Numbered from the stretch's first letter, positions 1-6,278 are shown. The stretch: 6,634 nucleotides of DNA from Streptosporangiaceae bacterium (GCA_030042885.1 JASHYW010000356.1:1-6634); one strand, 5' to 3'. Notes: generated by a model not told the origin, from the letters alone. Program-made: numbers and translations.

Positions 1-236
1 GCTGCCGATGCTGAGCCCGGCGACGGATCGGCCGGGCCGGAGATGATGGCGGCGGCAGTCTTTGTCACTGGGCCGGACCAGGCGGGCCGCGAGGCCGATG
101 AGGACGCCGGGACCGGATCCCCGACGACCACGGCCGTGGTGGACGAGGATATGCTCACCGCGGCCGCTACGGTCACGGCGGACAGCTCGCCGGCCACCGA
201 CCTGGACACCGCCGCCGAGGCTGCCGATGCTGAGCC
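1..236. repeat. 17-bp exact direct repeat in the cytoplasmic linker (1-17 and 220-236)
   Basis: The 17-mer GCTGCCGATGCTGAGCC occurs at 1-17 and again at 220-236. Both copies are in the same reading frame (offset 219 bp, 73 codons) and both encode AADAEP. The second copy is followed by a Gly/Pro-rich stretch like the first. This suggests that the linker grew by duplication of a unit of about 73 residues and that coding sequence continues to the left of the window. Confidence 0.6.
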
Positions 237-1533
237 TAGCGGCGGGCCGGGTCGGCTGACGGCAACCGCCGACGCGGTAGCCGGCGCGCCGGACGTCCTC
301 CCGGATGCCCAGCGCGGGTTGGCTGATACCGGCGTCGGCAGCGATAGGGCACCTCCGGCCCGGCACCCGCAACCTGATATTGTCCGTCGCCCCAGCACCA
401 TAACCGTCTGGGTCCGGCGTCACCGTCTCCTCGCGCTTGCCGTGACGTGCGTGGTCGTGGCCGGGGCGGCAGTTATCCCCTTCGTGCCGACGAGCTCGCC
501 GGGCTCCAAGAGCCCGGCGAGCTCCTCAAGCCCGGCGAATTCCCCCAGTCCGGCGAATTCCCGCAGTCCGGCGAGCCCCCCGACCTACAGCCCCGTCCGC
601 ATCGATCTCCCGTCCAGCTACAGTGGCCTGGTATCGTCGGTGGCATTCAGCCCCTCTGACCCGACGCTGGCGATAGCCGCTACAAGCCTCTGCCTATGGG
701 ATATCGCCACCACTGGCTGCACCACCGGCTCCGGCTTCACGAGCGCGTATTCGGTCGCATTCAGCCTCGACGGCAAGACCTTGGCCGCCGGCGATAGCGA
801 TGGCAGCGTCCACCTGTGGGATATCGCCACCAGGAGCCAGACCATCAGCTTCATCGACCCGCAGAGTCAGAGCGCCTATTCGGTCGCGTTCAGCCCCGAC
901 GACAAGACCCTGGCTGTCGGCGACGGCAATGGCAACACGTACCTGTGGAATGTCGCCACCGGGAGCAAGACTCCCATCATCCTCGCCGACCACGGCAGCA
1001 CGGGCGTGTGGGCGGTGGCGTTCAGTCCGGACGGTAAGACCCTGGCCGTCGGTGGGGGCAATGGCCATATCTACCTGTGGGATGTCGCCACCGGGAGCCG
1101 GACCCCCACCATCCTCGGCGACCCCGACAGCAAGGGCGTGAGCTCGGTGGCGTTCAGCCGCGACGGCACCCTGGCCGCCGGCGATCGCAATGGCCATATC
1201 TACCTGTGGGATGTCGCCACCGGGAGCCGGACCCCCACCATCCTCGGCGACCCCAACAGCAAGGGCGTGGAATCGGTGGCGTTCAGCCCCGACGGCAAGA
1301 CCCTTGCCGCTGGCGACGGCAATGGCAGCACCTATGTCTGGAATGTCGCCACCGGGAGCAAGACCCCCACTACCCTCACCGACCCCGGCAGCGGGGGCAT
1401 TAACTCGGTGGCGTTCAACATTAGTGGCAACAGTCTGGCGACTGGCGATGAGAGCGGCGGCGTCTACCTCTGGAATATAAGCTCACGCTTATCGCTCGCC
1501 GAAGTTAACGTGCCACCGCAGGACCGAACGTGA
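1..1533 (+). CDS. Membrane-anchored WD40 propeller protein, C-terminal part (5' end outside window)
   Basis: The frame is open from the left edge to TGA at 1531-1533, so the start lies outside. ATG at 43 is possible, but it has no properly spaced ribosome site and the sequence before it repeats codons found later in this gene. Numbering from ATG 43, residues 1-120 are an Ala/Asp/Thr-rich low-complexity linker. A basic patch (VRRHR, 124-128) precedes one hydrophobic helix (129-147), predicting N-in/C-out topology. A Ser/Pro spacer (150-184) follows, then seven WD repeats: seven VAF motifs (near 200, 238, 281, 326, 369, 412, 456) and seven LWD/LWN/VWN motifs (near 218, 258, 301, 345, 388, 432, 476). 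Seven blades would close one propeller outside the membrane. In actinomycetes this layout commonly follows a cytoplasmic Ser/Thr kinase domain. A kinase here is inference, since that part is not visible. The propeller probably binds a protein or cell-wall ligand. No enzyme motif is seen in the visible part. Confidence 0.88.
   Translation, partial: AADAEPGDGSAGPEMMAAAVFVTGPDQAGREADEDAGTGSPTTTAVVDEDMLTAAATVTADSSPATDLDTAAEAADAEPSGGPGRLTATADAVAGAPDVLPDAQRGLADTGVGSDRAPPARHPQPDIVRRPSTITVWVRRHRLLALAVTCVVVAGAAVIPFVPTSSPGSKSPASSSSPANSPSPANSRSPASPPTYSPVRIDLPSSYSGLVSSVAFSPSDPTLAIAATSLCLWDIATTGCTTGSGFTSAYSVAFSLDGKTLAAGDSDGSVHLWDIATRSQTISFIDPQSQSAYSVAFSPDDKTLAVGDGNGNTYLWNVATGSKTPIILADHGSTGVWAVAFSPDGKTLAVGGGNGHIYLWDVATGSRTPTILGDPDSKGVSSVAFSRDGTLAAGDRNGHIYLWDVATGSRTPTILGDPNSKGVESVAFSPDGKTLAAGDGNGSTYVWNVATGSKTPTTLTDPGSGGINSVAFNISGNSLATGDESGGVYLWNISSRLSLAEVNVPPQDRT
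511..582. repeat. Four tandem 18-bp repeats encoding a Ser/Pro spacer
   Basis: Four in-frame 18-bp units begin at 511, 529, 547 and 565. They encode SPASSS, SPANSP, SPANSR and SPASPP. The second and third units differ at only two bases (C/T at unit position 3 and C/G at position 17). The preceding 18 bp (SSPGSK) look like a degenerate fifth unit. The repeats form the flexible extracellular stalk between the membrane helix and the WD40 propeller. Their length can be expected to vary between strains through replication slippage, without disturbing the reading frame. Confidence 0.85.
1059..1269. repeat. Near-identical 82-bp WD40 blade segment, two copies
   Basis: The segments 1059-1140 and 1188-1269 are identical over 82 bp except for one base (GAC to AAC, Asp to Asn). 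They lie 129 bp apart (43 codons). Each covers the LWDVATGSRTPTILGDP part of a blade. The sequence between them differs more, and the second blade lacks the Lys found after the VAFSPDG motif in blades 3, 4 and 6. The pattern fits recent duplication or gene conversion of one propeller blade. Confidence 0.9.
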
Positions 1534-1845
1534 CGCCGCTGTCCGCGGCCGCTCGGATCAGGGAGATCGCTTCCGGACGGTCTCCGAGGGCAGGAGGGCT
1601 TTGCCATATCTGTGCCGGGTCAGCGGTTGTGGTATGCGTCGTCGGTGACGCGCTCTCAACGTGTCCGGAAGGACTTGGAGTGTGACGATTGTTTGGCGGG
1701 GACAGGCGCGGGGGCGACAGGCCGGACCGGCATTCGTAAGCGCATCGTCATGACTACGACCTGTAACGACAGCATCGGCGATCACAGCCAGCTTGGCCTG
1801 TTTCGGGCCTCGACGGCATGGATTGGTTGCCAATAGATTTGGCGC
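1534..1845. other. Intergenic region between the WD40 and TPR genes
   Basis: The 312 bp contain no gene I can support. A 74-codon frame (1612-1836, +) has no recognisable family, no good ribosome site and mixed third-position bases. The last 40 bp hold the likely promoter of the TPR gene. A weak hairpin (GGAGA at 1562-1566 with TCTCC at 1581-1585, 14-base loop) lies just after the WD40 stop codon, but the stem is too short to call a terminator. Confidence 0.6.
1809..1845 (+). promoter_or_regulatory. Putative leaderless promoter of the TPR gene
   Basis: TAGATT at 1834-1839 matches the TAnnnT form of actinobacterial -10 boxes and sits six bases before the ATG at 1846. Transcription would therefore begin at or next to the start codon. 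A -35-like CTCGAC lies at 1809-1814, with a 19-base spacer. The TAG of the -10 box is also an in-frame stop codon 9 bases upstream of the ATG, which rules out a longer protein. No Shine-Dalgarno sequence is visible. Leaderless mRNAs are common in actinobacteria. The call rests on sequence pattern only. Confidence 0.4.
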
Positions 1846-3789
1846 ATGACGAGTGAGCCTGGTCACGCCGCGTCCACGCGTCGGCTGGAGTTCTTCGCTG
1901 ATCCGGCCGGTGAGCTTCAGGTCGCGCTGGCGGAGGGGGCTCGTGCGCTGTACGTGGATGGCGATCTGGGGGCCAGCCGCCAGAAGTTCGAGCAGGCCTA
2001 CCAGCTTGCCGAGCGGGCCGGTGATATCCAGGCGATGGCCCTGGCCGCCTTGGGCCTGGCTGGGCTGTGGGTCGGCGAATGCCGGACTGTCACTGGCGCG
2101 GTGCGGCTGGAGACGCGACTTGAGCACGTGCTTTCGCTGCTCGATCCGCATTCTTCTCTCGCGCTTCGGATCCGGAGCCGGCTGGCGGGAGAGGCCGACT
2201 ACGTCCGCGGCGGGCACGAGGCGATCCTGGCCGCGCTTGACGTGGCGCGGGCTGCCGCGGATCCGGAGCTGCTGGCGGAGGCCTTGAGCATGGCCCATCA
2301 CTGCCTGCTCGGCCCGGATCACGTCAAGCGGCGCCGGGAACTGGCCCTCGAGCTGATCAAAGCGAGCTTCCGCACCGAGCGCCGCAGCGACTTGCTGATC
2401 GGCCTGCTGTGGCGGACGGTCGACGCCTATTCCGAGGGTGACCCGCATGCCGGACGGCATCTGAGCGAGCTGCGGGATCACCTCAGGCAGCAGAACCACC
2501 TGGCCGTCGCGTTCGTGGTCAGCGCCATCGACGTGATGCTGGCCATTCGCGCGGGCCAGTTCGATGACGCGGAATCCCGGGCCCGCATTTGTGCCGCGAG
2601 CGGCGCTGCGGCGGGCGACATCGACCATGAATGGTGGCCCGGCGCCCAGCTGGTGACGATCCGCTGGTATCAGGGCCGCCTCGGGGAGCTACTGCCCGTC
2701 CTGCGTGACCGGGTCCGGTCGCCGGACCTCAGTGCGGTCGACAACTCCGCTCCCGCCGCGCTGGCCGTCGCCGAGGCCCTGAGCGGAAACCTGGCGGCAG
2801 CCGCCAGTTCGCTGGCTGCTCTGTGTGGCGATGACCTCGCACGCCTGCCGCGGTCCAGCAGCTGGCTTGCGACGATGAATGGCGTCGCGGAGGCCGCGTA
2901 CCTGCTCGGCAACGCCAAAGTGGCCGCACAGGTCTATGAGCTGCTCAGCCCGTACGCCAGCCTGCCGATGATAGGCAGCCTCGGTGTCACCTGCTTCGGG
3001 TCGGCTCATCAGGCTCTCGGGGTTGCCTCGCTGACATCGGGGCGAATGGATAAGGCCATCGATCATCTGCACGCGGCGGTCGAGCACAACCTCGCCCTGG
3101 CCCACTGGCCTGCGGTGGTGACGTCCAGGCAGCGGCTGGCGCAGGCGTACCGGCTTCGCGGGCAGCCGGGAGACGCCGATGCCGCGCGAGGTGAGCAGGA
3201 GACGGCCGCCAGCGAGGCGGCGGCGCTGGGCATCCTCGTACCGCACAGCCGCACTCCCGGGCCATCCGGCACGTTCGCTGAATGCCGCCGGGTCGGGCGG
3301 AAATGGTGTCTGGCCTGGCAGGGCCGGAGCGTCCTGATGGAGGACAGCATCGGGATGGCTCACCTGGCCGTGCTGGTCGCCAATCCCCGCCAGGAAATCC
3401 GGGCCGCTGACCTGGCGGCCGGGCTTGGTGCGTTCAGGGCCGTCGGCGGTAGCGGCCCGGCCCATGCGGTGCTGGATCAGGCGGCCATAGCTGAATACCG
3501 CAAGCGCCTGAAGCGCCTGGACGCTGAGCTCGATCAGCCAGAGCCGGGCGGCGACCGGGACGCCCCGGCTCGGGCCGAACGGGAGTGGCTCATCGCCCAG
3601 CTGGCTGGCGCGTCGGGGCTTGGCGGACGCGTCCGGTCCTTCCCCGATGAGGCGGAACGCGCCCGTGTCGCCGTGGGCAAGGCGATCCGCCGTGCCCTTG
3701 CCCGCATCACCGAGGCGGATGCGGGCCTCGGCGAGCACCTGCGGCAGACGGTGCATACCGGCGTTCGCTGCTCGTACTGGCCTGGCTGA
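1846..3789 (+). CDS. TPR-repeat protein with actinobacterial regulator-type C-terminal domain
   Basis: The protein has 647 residues and starts at ATG 1846; an in-frame TAG at 1834-1836 excludes a longer form. Residues 20-460 are Ala/Leu-rich helical repeats of TPR type (for example around 38-57, 302-325, 345-368 and 387-415), a scaffold for binding proteins or peptides. From about 478 a distinct domain begins: a short beta-like segment (KWCLAWQGRSVLMEDSIGM, 486-504), a helix typical of DNA- or partner-binding folds (505-525), a charged coiled region (550-585), then GLGGR (591-595), ERARVAVGKAIRRALARI (604-621) and a TG-x3-C-x-Y-x-P ending (638-646). From family memory, this C-terminal module ends many actinobacterial ATPase/TPR and cyclase-like regulators. 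Here it appears without an N-terminal ATPase, kinase or cyclase domain, so the protein is probably an adaptor or signalling regulator. No catalytic motif and no signal peptide are seen, so it should be cytoplasmic. Its partner is unknown. Confidence 0.85.
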   Translation: MTSEPGHAASTRRLEFFADPAGELQVALAEGARALYVDGDLGASRQKFEQAYQLAERAGDIQAMALAALGLAGLWVGECRTVTGAVRLETRLEHVLSLLDPHSSLALRIRSRLAGEADYVRGGHEAILAALDVARAAADPELLAEALSMAHHCLLGPDHVKRRRELALELIKASFRTERRSDLLIGLLWRTVDAYSEGDPHAGRHLSELRDHLRQQNHLAVAFVVSAIDVMLAIRAGQFDDAESRARICAASGAAAGDIDHEWWPGAQLVTIRWYQGRLGELLPVLRDRVRSPDLSAVDNSAPAALAVAEALSGNLAAAASSLAALCGDDLARLPRSSSWLATMNGVAEAAYLLGNAKVAAQVYELLSPYASLPMIGSLGVTCFGSAHQALGVASLTSGRMDKAIDHLHAAVEHNLALAHWPAVVTSRQRLAQAYRLRGQPGDADAARGEQETAASEAAALGILVPHSRTPGPSGTFAECRRVGRKWCLAWQGRSVLMEDSIGMAHLAVLVANPRQEIRAADLAAGLGAFRAVGGSGPAHAVLDQAAIAEYRKRLKRLDAELDQPEPGGDRDAPARAEREWLIAQLAGASGLGGRVRSFPDEAERARVAVGKAIRRALARITEADAGLGEHLRQTVHTGVRCSYWPG

Positions 3790-3883
3790 GATCGGCCGTC
3801 GGCGTCCGGCGGTCTCGCGGGCGTGGAACGGGGTGGCGCTGGATGGACCGCCACCGGCATATAAGCCAATAACTGGCGGATAA

Positions 3884-4021
3884 CAGTCGGGCGGCGGGCG
3901 GGCCCAGGACGACGGCCACCTGTTGGCCTGGGTGGCCGACCCGCTCCACACCGACGTGTTCGACTGGTGGGCCGGCATACACCGCAACATCGGCATCGCC
4001 GCTCCGCCCATGCACATGTAA
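3884..4021 (+). pseudogene. Unidentified C-terminal gene remnant
   Basis: This frame follows a TAA at 3881-3883 and runs 45 codons to TAA at 4019-4021. It has no ATG near its beginning and no ribosome site. From 3902 onward nearly every codon ends in G or C (ATA and GCT are the exceptions), which is the coding signature of this genome. The peptide includes HLLAWVADPLHTDVFDWWAG and IHRNIGIAAPPMHM, a composition rich in Trp, His and Asp that does not look like random translation. It is best read as the tail of a lost or transferred gene. I do not recognise the family. A small real protein starting at a GTG or TTG codon (3923, 3932) is less likely. Confidence 0.4.
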
Positions 4022-4091
4022 CGACCGGGCCAGCGTCCGGAAGGAGGATGGGAATACCGGCCGCAAGGCGGCACCGCGCCCTTGACCACCA

Positions 4092-4193
4092 ATGGATGCC
4101 ACTGGGAAGGCGTCTCATGTCGTCGGGCTGACCTCGGGAGCCAGCATGGATGCACTCGCCCCCGTCCTGACTGCCGCGGCGATCGGCCGCTGA
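4092..4193 (+). pseudogene. Possible N-terminal stub of anhydro-N-acetylmuramic acid kinase
   Basis: A 33-codon frame runs from ATG 4092 to TGA 4191-4193. It contains HVVGLTSGASMDALAP, which resembles the N-terminal nucleotide-binding motif of AnmK enzymes (GLxSGTSxDxxDA) near the protein start. AnmK phosphorylates 1,6-anhydro-MurNAc in cell-wall recycling. The match covers only about 14 residues, the Thr of SGTS is Ala here, and the frame stops soon after. If the match is real, this is a dead fragment. The resemblance could also be chance, and no ribosome site precedes the ATG. Confidence 0.22.
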
Positions 4194-4273
4194 GCACGAG
4201 CCGCCGCCCATCGGTCACATTCCTCTTTCCGGATCCGACATAGCGGTAGACCATCGAGCACGTAACGATACGA

Positions 4274-4280
4274 AGAGGGA
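4274..4280 (+). promoter_or_regulatory. Ribosome binding site of the oxidoreductase gene
   Basis: AGAGGGA at 4274-4280 lies four bases before ATG 4285 and resembles the anti-16S consensus. It supports ATG 4285 as the start, in agreement with the GASGAIG nucleotide-binding motif beginning at codon 7. Unlike the TPR and lipoprotein genes, this gene therefore has a normal leader. Confidence 0.6.
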
Positions 4281-4284
4281 CGCG

Positions 4285-5195
4285 ATGCGAGTCTTCGTCG
4301 CGGGGGCGAGCGGTGCGATCGGCACCCGGCTCGTTCCTCAGCTCATCGACCAAGGACACCAGGTGATCGGCACCTTCAGGTCGCCAGGAAACGGCGAGCA
4401 GGTGGGGGCGCCCGGCGCGCAGCCGTCGCGCTCGACCTGCTTGACGCGCGCGCGGTACGCGAGGCCGTCCTCAAGGCCCAACCCGAGGCGATCATCCACC
4501 AGGCGACGGCCCTGGCCGCCGTGCGCTTCGGCAGGAGCCTCGACCGCAGCTTCGCGCCGACCAACCGGCTTCGGACCGAGGGCACCGACGCGCTGCTGGC
4601 TGCGGCGCGCGAAGCAGGCGTGCGCCGGTTCGTGGCCCAGAGCTTCGCTAGCTACCGCTACGCCCGGAAAGGCGGGCCGGTCAAGACCGAAGACGATCCG
4701 CTCGACCCCGCCCCGCCGGCCATGGCGCGCGAGACCAACGCCGCGATGCGTCATCTCGACGAGGCGGTCACCAACGTCGGCGGGATCGCGCTTCGCTATG
4801 GCGGCTTCTACGGCGCCGCCCACGACGGGTTGATCAAGCCCGTGCGCAAGCGTCAGTTCCCGATCATCGGCGATGGCGGCGGCATCTCCTCGTTCATCCA
4901 CCTGGACGACGCGGCCGCCGCGACCGTGCTCGCGCTCGAACACGACGGAGCCGGCCTGTACAACATCGTCGACGACGAGCCCGCCCCGATGAGCGAGTGG
5001 CTGCCGGCGCTCGCGGAGGCGCTCGGCGCCAGATCGCCGCGCCACGTCCCCCTGTGGCTCGCGTGGCTGATCGCCGGGAAAGGCATGGTGATGATCGCGG
5101 TCGGGTCCCGCGGCGCCTCGAGCGCGAAGGCCAAGCAGGAGCTTGGCTGGACGTTGCGGTACCCCAGCTGGAGACAGGGCTTCGCGGCCGCCTAG
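4285..5195 (+). pseudogene. NAD(P)-dependent epimerase/reductase (atypical SDR), frameshifted
   Basis: The N-terminus (MRVFVAGASGAIGTRLVPQL) is a Rossmann start with the GxxGxxG dinucleotide-binding motif at residues 7-13. After about codon 47 (near 4422-4426) the matching sequence continues in another frame, beginning VALDLLDARAVREAV, to TAG at 5193-5195. Restoring one G after 4425 (CCGTC to CCGGTC) gives a continuous protein of 303 residues, the usual size for this family. Later motifs include IIHQAT (strand after the cofactor region), FVAQSFASY, ALRYGGFYGA, FIHLDDAAAAT and YNIVDDEP, all typical of epimerase/dehydratase-like SDRs. A canonical YxxxK pair is not seen near the expected Tyr, so the substrate and exact reaction cannot be named. 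The remainder is free of further stops and keeps high GC3, so the break is recent or a sequencing error. The gene converges with the lipoprotein gene. Confidence 0.85.
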
Positions 5196-5230
5196 GCGTC
5201 GGCCCCCTCGGTGGACGGGCGGGCATCTGA

Positions 5231-5285
5231 TCCGGCCCCCGGAGCCAGCCACTCGCCAACCTGACCTGGGCCCGAACCGCCGGGC
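5231..5285. terminator. Weak hairpins between convergent genes, possible terminator
   Basis: The 91-bp gap between the two convergent stop codons contains TCCGG-CCC-CCGGA (5231-5243) and GCCCG-AACCGC-CGGGC (5270-5285). The second lies one base beyond the lipoprotein stop codon on the minus strand. Both stems have only five base pairs and no T-run follows, as is common for actinobacterial terminators. Terminator function for one or both genes is inferred from position. Confidence 0.25.
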
Positions 5286-5286
5286 G

Positions 5287-6144
5287 CTAGCGAATGTCCT
5301 GTTCCGCCAGGAACGACGATAGGGCGTCTTCCATCTTGCGCAGGTGTGCCGCGCTGATCCGGGTGCTGATCCAAGCCTGGGTGGCGAGGAAGAACTTCAG
5401 GCTGGCCGCGCAGATGCCTGCCTGAGCCGGCGCGAGCGTGCACGCGATCATCTGGCCCCCAGCGGCGTCTGCTTCTGTCCGGGCCGTGTACAGCGCGACG
5501 GTCGGGTCGGTGCCATCGCCCGAGCCCTGGATATTGCGGTCTTTCACGTTGGCCGGGACGAGCACGGCAGCCGCGTACAGGCTCGCGGTATCGGTCGGGA
5601 TCTGCCTGATCACGTCGGCCGGAGGATGAGCGCACAAGGCATCGCCTTGGCGGAAGGCTTCGTCTGCGGCACGAACGGCGGGAATGTACGGGCAGGCCAG
5701 ATCGGTGCTCGGCCCCACCCCGCCGGGGCTGATCGTCACCGTCACCCTCTCGGAACGGTTGGAGACCGAGGTTGCCGTCATGAACTCGCCACCGTCAGCG
5801 CTGGCCAGCCCTCCCTGGCAGGTGGCAGATTTCTGACCCAGCAGATACGAGGTCGAGCCAGGCAGGAACGTGGTCCCGAAGATCTGTGCGTCCGGGGGCG
5901 GCGCCAGAGATGCCGAGAGCCTCATCGTGGCCGGTGCCGCTCGCGGCGAGTAGGGCGTCCCGGCGTAGTCACGGGCTGGGACGGGGCAAGAAGCGACATG
6001 AACCTCGACCCGTGCCGAGCTAGTGGAGGCCGTGGACGGAGCCAGGGCCGTGGTGGAGGTCGTCGCTGGTGAACCTGAAGCGCAGCCGGCCATGAGCACG
6101 GCCATCAGCACCGAGCCGATGACGAACAGCGACCGCCTTCTCAC
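5287..6144 (-). CDS. Secreted lipoprotein of unknown function
   Basis: The protein has 285 residues and starts at GTG (6144-6142). An in-frame TGA at 6159-6157 leaves no other normal start upstream. Residues 1-20 form a lipoprotein signal peptide: MRRR, a hydrophobic stretch, and the lipobox LMAGC with Cys21 as the lipid-modified residue. A Ser/Thr/Ala-rich tether (22-45) follows, then a globular domain with six cysteines (53, 109, 151, 171, 235, 245) that could form three disulfides outside the membrane. The middle and C-terminal parts (DADEAFRQGDALC-like stretch near 158-171, helix 245-284) resemble the general style of actinobacterial cell-envelope lipoproteins, but I recognise no named family and no catalytic motif. 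GC3 is high and the frame is intact. It lies 58 bp downstream of the integrase-derived remnant on the same strand and probably has its own promoter. Confidence 0.85.
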   Translation of the reverse strand: MRRRSLFVIGSVLMAVLMAGCASGSPATTSTTALAPSTASTSSARVEVHVASCPVPARDYAGTPYSPRAAPATMRLSASLAPPPDAQIFGTTFLPGSTSYLLGQKSATCQGGLASADGGEFMTATSVSNRSERVTVTISPGGVGPSTDLACPYIPAVRAADEAFRQGDALCAHPPADVIRQIPTDTASLYAAAVLVPANVKDRNIQGSGDGTDPTVALYTARTEADAAGGQMIACTLAPAQAGICAASLKFFLATQAWISTRISAAHLRKMEDALSSFLAEQDIR

Positions 6145-6156
6145 TCCCGTATTATC
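6145..6156 (-). promoter_or_regulatory. Putative leaderless promoter -10 box of the lipoprotein gene
   Basis: On the minus strand GATAAT (6156-6151) lies six bases before the GTG start at 6144. It keeps the two most conserved -10 positions (A at 2, T at 6). No Shine-Dalgarno sequence fits between the upstream in-frame TGA and the GTG, so a leaderless transcript is plausible. I see no convincing -35 element, which lowers confidence. Confidence 0.3.
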
Positions 6157-6202
6157 TCAGAGGCATCCCTGGACGGCGGCAGCCTGGCCTCCTCGGTCGC
6201 GC

Positions 6203-6278
6203 TCATGCAACTGGCGGCCGCCACCATTCCGGCTCGGCGATGTACTTCTTGAGGCCTTCGAGCCCGTAGTAGTGAGCC
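6203..6278 (-). pseudogene. Foreign C-terminal tail joined to the integrase fragment
   Basis: On the minus strand the frame ending at TGA 6205-6203 reads AHYYGLEGLKKYIAEPEWW followed by RPPVA. About three quarters of its codons end in G or C, while the integrase frame over the same bases switches to many A/T-ending codons (such as CTA, CTA, GTA, CAT). The real coding signal therefore moves from one frame to the other at about 6279. The peptide does not match the continuation expected in integrases after HSET. It looks like the end of a different protein, whose family I do not recognise. Confidence 0.45.

Larger units (their letters stand above)
3790..4284. other. Gene-poor region holding short coding remnants
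   Basis: No intact gene is visible in these 495 bp. Two short plus-strand stretches look like pieces of former genes and are listed separately (3884-4021 and 4092-4193). A 6-bp inverted repeat (CCGCCA 3848-3853, TGGCGG 3874-3879, 20-base loop) lies in an AT-richer patch about 60 bp after the TPR stop. A strong Shine-Dalgarno-like AAGGAGG at 4041-4047 directly abuts an ATG and has no usable start at normal spacing. Confidence 0.55.

Noticed and set aside
1543..1552. Overlapping palindromes CCGCGG and GCGGCCGC after the WD40 stop
   Set aside because: Such palindromes are frequent in GC-rich DNA (another GCGGCCGC occurs near 164), and no gene arrangement suggests an operator.
1558..2628. 356-codon open frame on the minus strand
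   Set aside because: Most of it mirrors the N-terminal half of the TPR gene. The part outside that gene (1558-1845) gives no recognisable motif.
3848..3879. CCGCCA/TGGCGG inverted repeat after the TPR gene as a terminator
   Set aside because: The stem has only six base pairs with a 20-base loop and no T-run, so it is too weak to call.
1663..4045. Shared 11-mer GTCCGGAAGGA in two intergenic regions (1663-1673 and 4035-4045)
   Set aside because: It is short and composed of common GC-rich words, with no shared flanking sequence or position relative to genes. It is probably chance.
4041..4134. Strong Shine-Dalgarno AAGGAGG followed at once by ATG and a short frame
   Set aside because: There is no spacing between the ribosome site and the ATG, the frame is only about 28 codons long, and it has no recognisable content.
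2689..4359. 556-codon open frame on the minus strand
   Set aside because: It is antisense to the TPR gene and runs through the intergenic region into the oxidoreductase start. Its peptide is Arg/Pro/Ser-rich with no domain pattern. Long antisense frames are expected opposite high-GC3 genes.
4402..4426. Programmed -1 frameshift in the oxidoreductase
   Set aside because: A G-run is present, but there is no canonical slippery heptamer with a clear downstream structure, and such recoding is not known to me in this family. A simple one-base deletion explains the pattern better.
4338..5252. 304-codon open frame on the minus strand opposite the oxidoreductase
   Set aside because: The plus-strand frame carries the clear SDR motifs. 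The antisense peptide is low-complexity and Arg/Gly/Ala-rich.
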